From: [Eubacterium] eligens ATCC 27750
Lineage (GTDB): Bacteria; Bacillota; Clostridia; Lachnospirales; Lachnospiraceae
NCBI RefSeq assembly: GCF_000146185.1
Contig: NC_012778.1
Span: 82,001 to 146,000 of the forward strand
Direction of reading: 5' to 3'
DNA: 64,000 nt
Every line of letters begins with the position of its first letter. The stretch's first letter is position 1. Below are positions 61,460 to 64,000 of the stretch, in pieces. A model generated the notes under the pieces. That model was not told the origin of the DNA. It did no database searches and saw only the letters and a list, made by a program, of their open reading frames with translations. A program made the position numbers and the translations under genes.

Positions 61460-64000
61460 ATGAAAAGAAAAAACTTATTGGGAGTTTTGTTAAGCGCTGT
61501 GTTATCAATTAGCGCAATGGGAGTTATACCACATATGGTATATGCTGATACTAATTCAGATATGGGAAATGATTATACTGGGTATGCAGGTGGTTATATA
61601 GCAGGAAATCTGGATGATAATACTCCAATATATGAGCCTGAATATGTTACATATGCTGATTCATTGATTCCGGAAAAGTATCCGGATAATATGGATGAAT
61701 TCAAGGTAAAATATCCGGCTTTGAGAGATCAGGGAAGTTATGGAGCATGTTGGGCTTTTTCATCTATAGGACTTGCGGAATTTGATCTTATTAATGATAA
61801 GACAAAAGATTCAAAAGTTGATTTAAGTGAGTTACAACTGGCATATTTTACATACAATTCAGTTCTTGATCCATTAGGTGGAACAGAAGGGGATTATACA
61901 AAATATCATTCAGAGAATACAAATACCAGCTATCTCAATGCAGGAGGAAACTATCAGTGGGCTATGAAGCGATTCAGCCAGTGGGTAGGAACTGTTAATG
62001 AAAATGATGTACCATATGACAATGCACTGGATTCTATTTCTTATGGACTGGATGATAAATATGCATATGGTTATGATGTCGCCCATCTTCAGAATGCATT
62101 TGAAATAGATATAAAAAGTCAGACACAGGATGTAAAGCAGCAGATAATAGAACATGGTGCTGTAGGTGTTTCTTATACACATAAGAATGCTGGTGTTAAT
62201 TATATTAATAAGTCATATTATGATACATCAGATACAGTTATAGGATATGGTGACGGCGGACATGCAGTAATGGTAGTTGGATGGGATGATAACTATTCTA
62301 AGGATAATTTTACATCTACTAATTCGGCAGGAGAGACAGTTAAGCCTTCGAATAATGGTGCATGGCTTGTTAGAAACAGCTGGGGAGAAAGTACATCATA
62401 TTATAACCAGTTAGATTATTTTTGGATGTCATATGAGACATACTCTTTAAATACAACCGCATGGGTATTTGATTTTTCAGCAAATGATGGATTTGATAAT
62501 AATTACCAGATTGATGGCGGTCTGGAAAATCAGGTTGATTATTATTATGATAATGTTGCAAATGTATTTACAGTAGGTAGTAAAGAGGGTGTTAAGTCAG
62601 AAACATTAAAGTCGGTATCATTGTTGTTTTCTCAGACGGCAAATGTTGGATATACAATAGATATATATACTGATATGACAGACAGTTTAAATCCATTAAG
62701 TGGAACAAGAACATCAGGGGCAAATGGAGTGACATCATATGCAGGTTATTACACAATTCCTCTTGATAACGAGGTGGAATTAAAACCGGGAAGTACATTT
62801 GCAGTAGTTGTCAAGACTGACAAAAAAGCAATAGAATATGAATATACATGGTCAACCCAGCAGGACATAAATAGTAGTAATTCAACTGTTATATGGGAAA
62901 GAGAAGTAAGTAAGAATTTTGATGGAAACCAAAGAAGCCTTTATTATTCATACGGAAAGTTTGGGGTATCACCTTGGAATAACTATTGTATAAAGGCGTT
63001 CACATCAGATAATTACTATAAGAGTGATGCTGAGGAAGTCAAAATTGCAAAGACGGTAATAGAGAATGCACTTAAAGATGTGGAAGCTGATAATGAATTA
63101 ACTGATACAGATATACAAAGAATTATAGATGAGGCATTAAGCAAAGCTGGAATATTAGAAATAAAGACTAAAGTAACAGATTTTAAAAAGGCAGAAGCAA
63201 CAATAGAGAAAGCAGGAAGTATAGATGCAAGTATAGCAGTTACTTATGGTAGTGCAGCAGATACGGTTGTGTATAGTACAGTAATAAAACAGTTACCAAA
63301 ACCTGCACCAGAACCTGTTAAGAGAAATGGTCTGTGTAAGGCAGATGATGGAAATTATTACTATTATGTAAATAATGTGATTGATACAGGTTTTACAGAC
63401 ATAATACCATTTGAAGATGAGTGGGTTTATGTAGAGAATGGAAAATTAAACTTTGATTACACAGGAATCAGAGAAAATATGAATGGCTGGTGGAGAATAG
63501 AGAATGGAAAGGTAAACTTTAACTTCACAGGCTTGGCAAATAATGAGAATGGAAGATTCTATATAGAAAATGGACGGGTAAACTTTAACTATACAGACGT
63601 AATACCGGATGGAAATGACTGGGTATATGTACAGGATAGTAAAGTAATGTACGACTATACAGGAATCAGAGAAAATATGAATGGCTGGTGGAGAATAGAG
63701 AATGGAAAAGTAAACTTTAACTTCACAGGCTTGGCAAATAATGAGAATGGAAGATTCTATATAGAAAATGGACGGGTAAACTTTAACTATACAGACATAA
63801 TACCGGATGGAAATGACTGGGTATATGTACAGGATAGTAAAGTAATGTACGACTATACAGGAATCAGAGAAAATATGAATGGCTGGTGGAGAATAGAGAA
63901 TGGAAAGGTAAACTTTAACTTCACAGGCTTGGCAAATAATGAGAATGGAAGATTCTATATAGAAAATGGACGGGTAAACTTTAACTATACAGACATAATA
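61460..64000 (+). CDS. secreted C1-family cysteine protease with cell-wall-binding-like repeats (3' end outside window)
   Basis: 847 codons are visible and the frame is still open at base 64000. A signal peptide (NLLGVLLSAVLSISAMGV, cleavage near VYA-DTN) precedes a papain-like domain: Q91 and C97 in DQGSYGACWAFSS, H268 in GGHAVMVVGWDD and N306 in VRNSWGES are the full catalytic set. A helical segment follows near 520-590, then tandem 22-residue W/Y/N-rich repeats from about 640. The repeats resemble choline-binding or glucan-binding repeats and may tether the protease to the wall polymer. No strong promoter is seen in the 106-base gap upstream. Confidence 0.9.
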   Translation, partial: MKRKNLLGVLLSAVLSISAMGVIPHMVYADTNSDMGNDYTGYAGGYIAGNLDDNTPIYEPEYVTYADSLIPEKYPDNMDEFKVKYPALRDQGSYGACWAFSSIGLAEFDLINDKTKDSKVDLSELQLAYFTYNSVLDPLGGTEGDYTKYHSENTNTSYLNAGGNYQWAMKRFSQWVGTVNENDVPYDNALDSISYGLDDKYAYGYDVAHLQNAFEIDIKSQTQDVKQQIIEHGAVGVSYTHKNAGVNYINKSYYDTSDTVIGYGDGGHAVMVVGWDDNYSKDNFTSTNSAGETVKPSNNGAWLVRNSWGESTSYYNQLDYFWMSYETYSLNTTAWVFDFSANDGFDNNYQIDGGLENQVDYYYDNVANVFTVGSKEGVKSETLKSVSLLFSQTANVGYTIDIYTDMTDSLNPLSGTRTSGANGVTSYAGYYTIPLDNEVELKPGSTFAVVVKTDKKAIEYEYTWSTQQDINSSNSTVIWEREVSKNFDGNQRSLYYSYGKFGVSPWNNYCIKAFTSDNYYKSDAEEVKIAKTVIENALKDVEADNELTDTDIQRIIDEALSKAGILEIKTKVTDFKKAEATIEKAGSIDASIAVTYGSAADTVVYSTVIKQLPKPAPEPVKRNGLCKADDGNYYYYVNNVIDTGFTDIIPFEDEWVYVENGKLNFDYTGIRENMNGWWRIENGKVNFNFTGLANNENGRFYIENGRVNFNYTDVIPDGNDWVYVQDSKVMYDYTGIRENMNGWWRIENGKVNFNFTGLANNENGRFYIENGRVNFNYTDIIPDGNDWVYVQDSKVMYDYTGIRENMNGWWRIENGKVNFNFTGLANNENGRFYIENGRVNFNYTDII
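63464..64000 (+). repeat. 198-bp coding tandem repeats
   Basis: Near-identical 198-bp units begin at 63464, 63662 and 63860, the third cut by the window end. Each encodes 66 residues made of three 22-residue subunits (TGIRENMNGWWRIENG.., TGLANNENGRFYIENG.., TDIIPDGNDWVYVQDS..). Only single-base differences are seen between copies, which points to recent duplication or gene conversion. Confidence 0.95.

Noticed and set aside
63464..64000. CRISPR-like or satellite array
   Set aside because: The repeats are in frame, 198 bp without spacers, and encode a regular 22-residue protein repeat.
1..64000. Mobile elements, prophage or CRISPR loci
   Set aside because: No transposase, integrase, terminal inverted repeats, cas genes or direct-repeat arrays were seen. 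The tRNA-Leu is not followed by an integrase gene or a visible duplicate of its 3' end.

Overview
The window is AT-rich, low-GC Firmicute DNA. Strong Shine-Dalgarno sites (AAGGAGG type), intrinsic terminators, ATG/TTG/GTG starts and the protein types point to a Lachnospiraceae gut anaerobe. A surface pectate lyase of family PL9 makes a pectin-degrading relative of Lachnospira (Eubacterium) eligens a reasonable guess, but the species cannot be fixed from the sequence alone. Almost the whole window is one very large cell-surface glycopolymer locus. It is followed by a tRNA-Leu gene and a short group of secreted surface enzymes.

Layout. (1) 1-3.0 kb: the 5' end of a tRNA CCA-adding enzyme (minus strand), a CotS-like degenerate kinase and a PEGA-domain lipoprotein. 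(2) 3.0-9.3 kb: an amino-sugar primer module (PglE-like aminotransferase, PglC-like phosphoglycosyl transferase, GT2, PglF-like 4,6-dehydratase, and a polytopic protein that may be an O-antigen-ligase relative), closed by a bidirectional terminator. (3) 9.3-12.8 kb, minus strand: the dTDP-L-rhamnose operon rfbABDC, divergent from a MerR-methyltransferase fusion gene with a perfect palindrome at its promoter. (4) 14.3-27.3 kb: two GT4 enzymes, an SGNH/MBOAT O-acylation pair, a Wzm/Wzt-type ABC exporter, two large GT2 proteins and ManC (GDP-mannose). (5) 27.3-35.7 kb: GT2, two LicD proteins around a flippase, a DPM1-like GT2 with DUF2304, a DUF2142 protein and a sulfatase-fold phospho-transferase-like protein. 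(6) 35.9-45.9 kb: a permease, two winged-helix-LicC proteins (one also carrying a LicA-like kinase), an amidohydrolase, a YidC-glycerophosphotransferase fusion, a cytidylyltransferase-PLP enzyme fusion and a small membrane protein. (7) 45.9-54.4 kb: GtrA, then a Dlt-like cassette of adenylating ligase, fold-III PLP decarboxylase, carrier protein, MBOAT and three tandem DltD-like proteins. (8) 54.6-64 kb: tRNA-Leu(UAA), a 1731-residue secreted PL9 pectate lyase, a secreted transglutaminase-like protein and a C1-family protease that runs off the window with 198-bp tandem repeats.

How the parts fit. Sections 2-5 would make, assemble and export rhamnose- and mannose-containing glycan chains. Both an ABC exporter and a Wzx-type flippase are present, so at least two glycan routes may be encoded. 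Sections 5-7 look like a decoration factory. The lic genes and the two unusual fusion proteins would prepare and transfer CDP-activated amino-alcohol or polyol phosphates. The Dlt-like cassette would load an amino acid on a carrier, possibly decarboxylate it there, and pass the aminoacyl group across the membrane to the polymer. The YidC-TagF-like fusion, the LicC-PLP enzyme fusion and the decarboxylase-containing Dlt-like cassette are the best candidates for undescribed biology.
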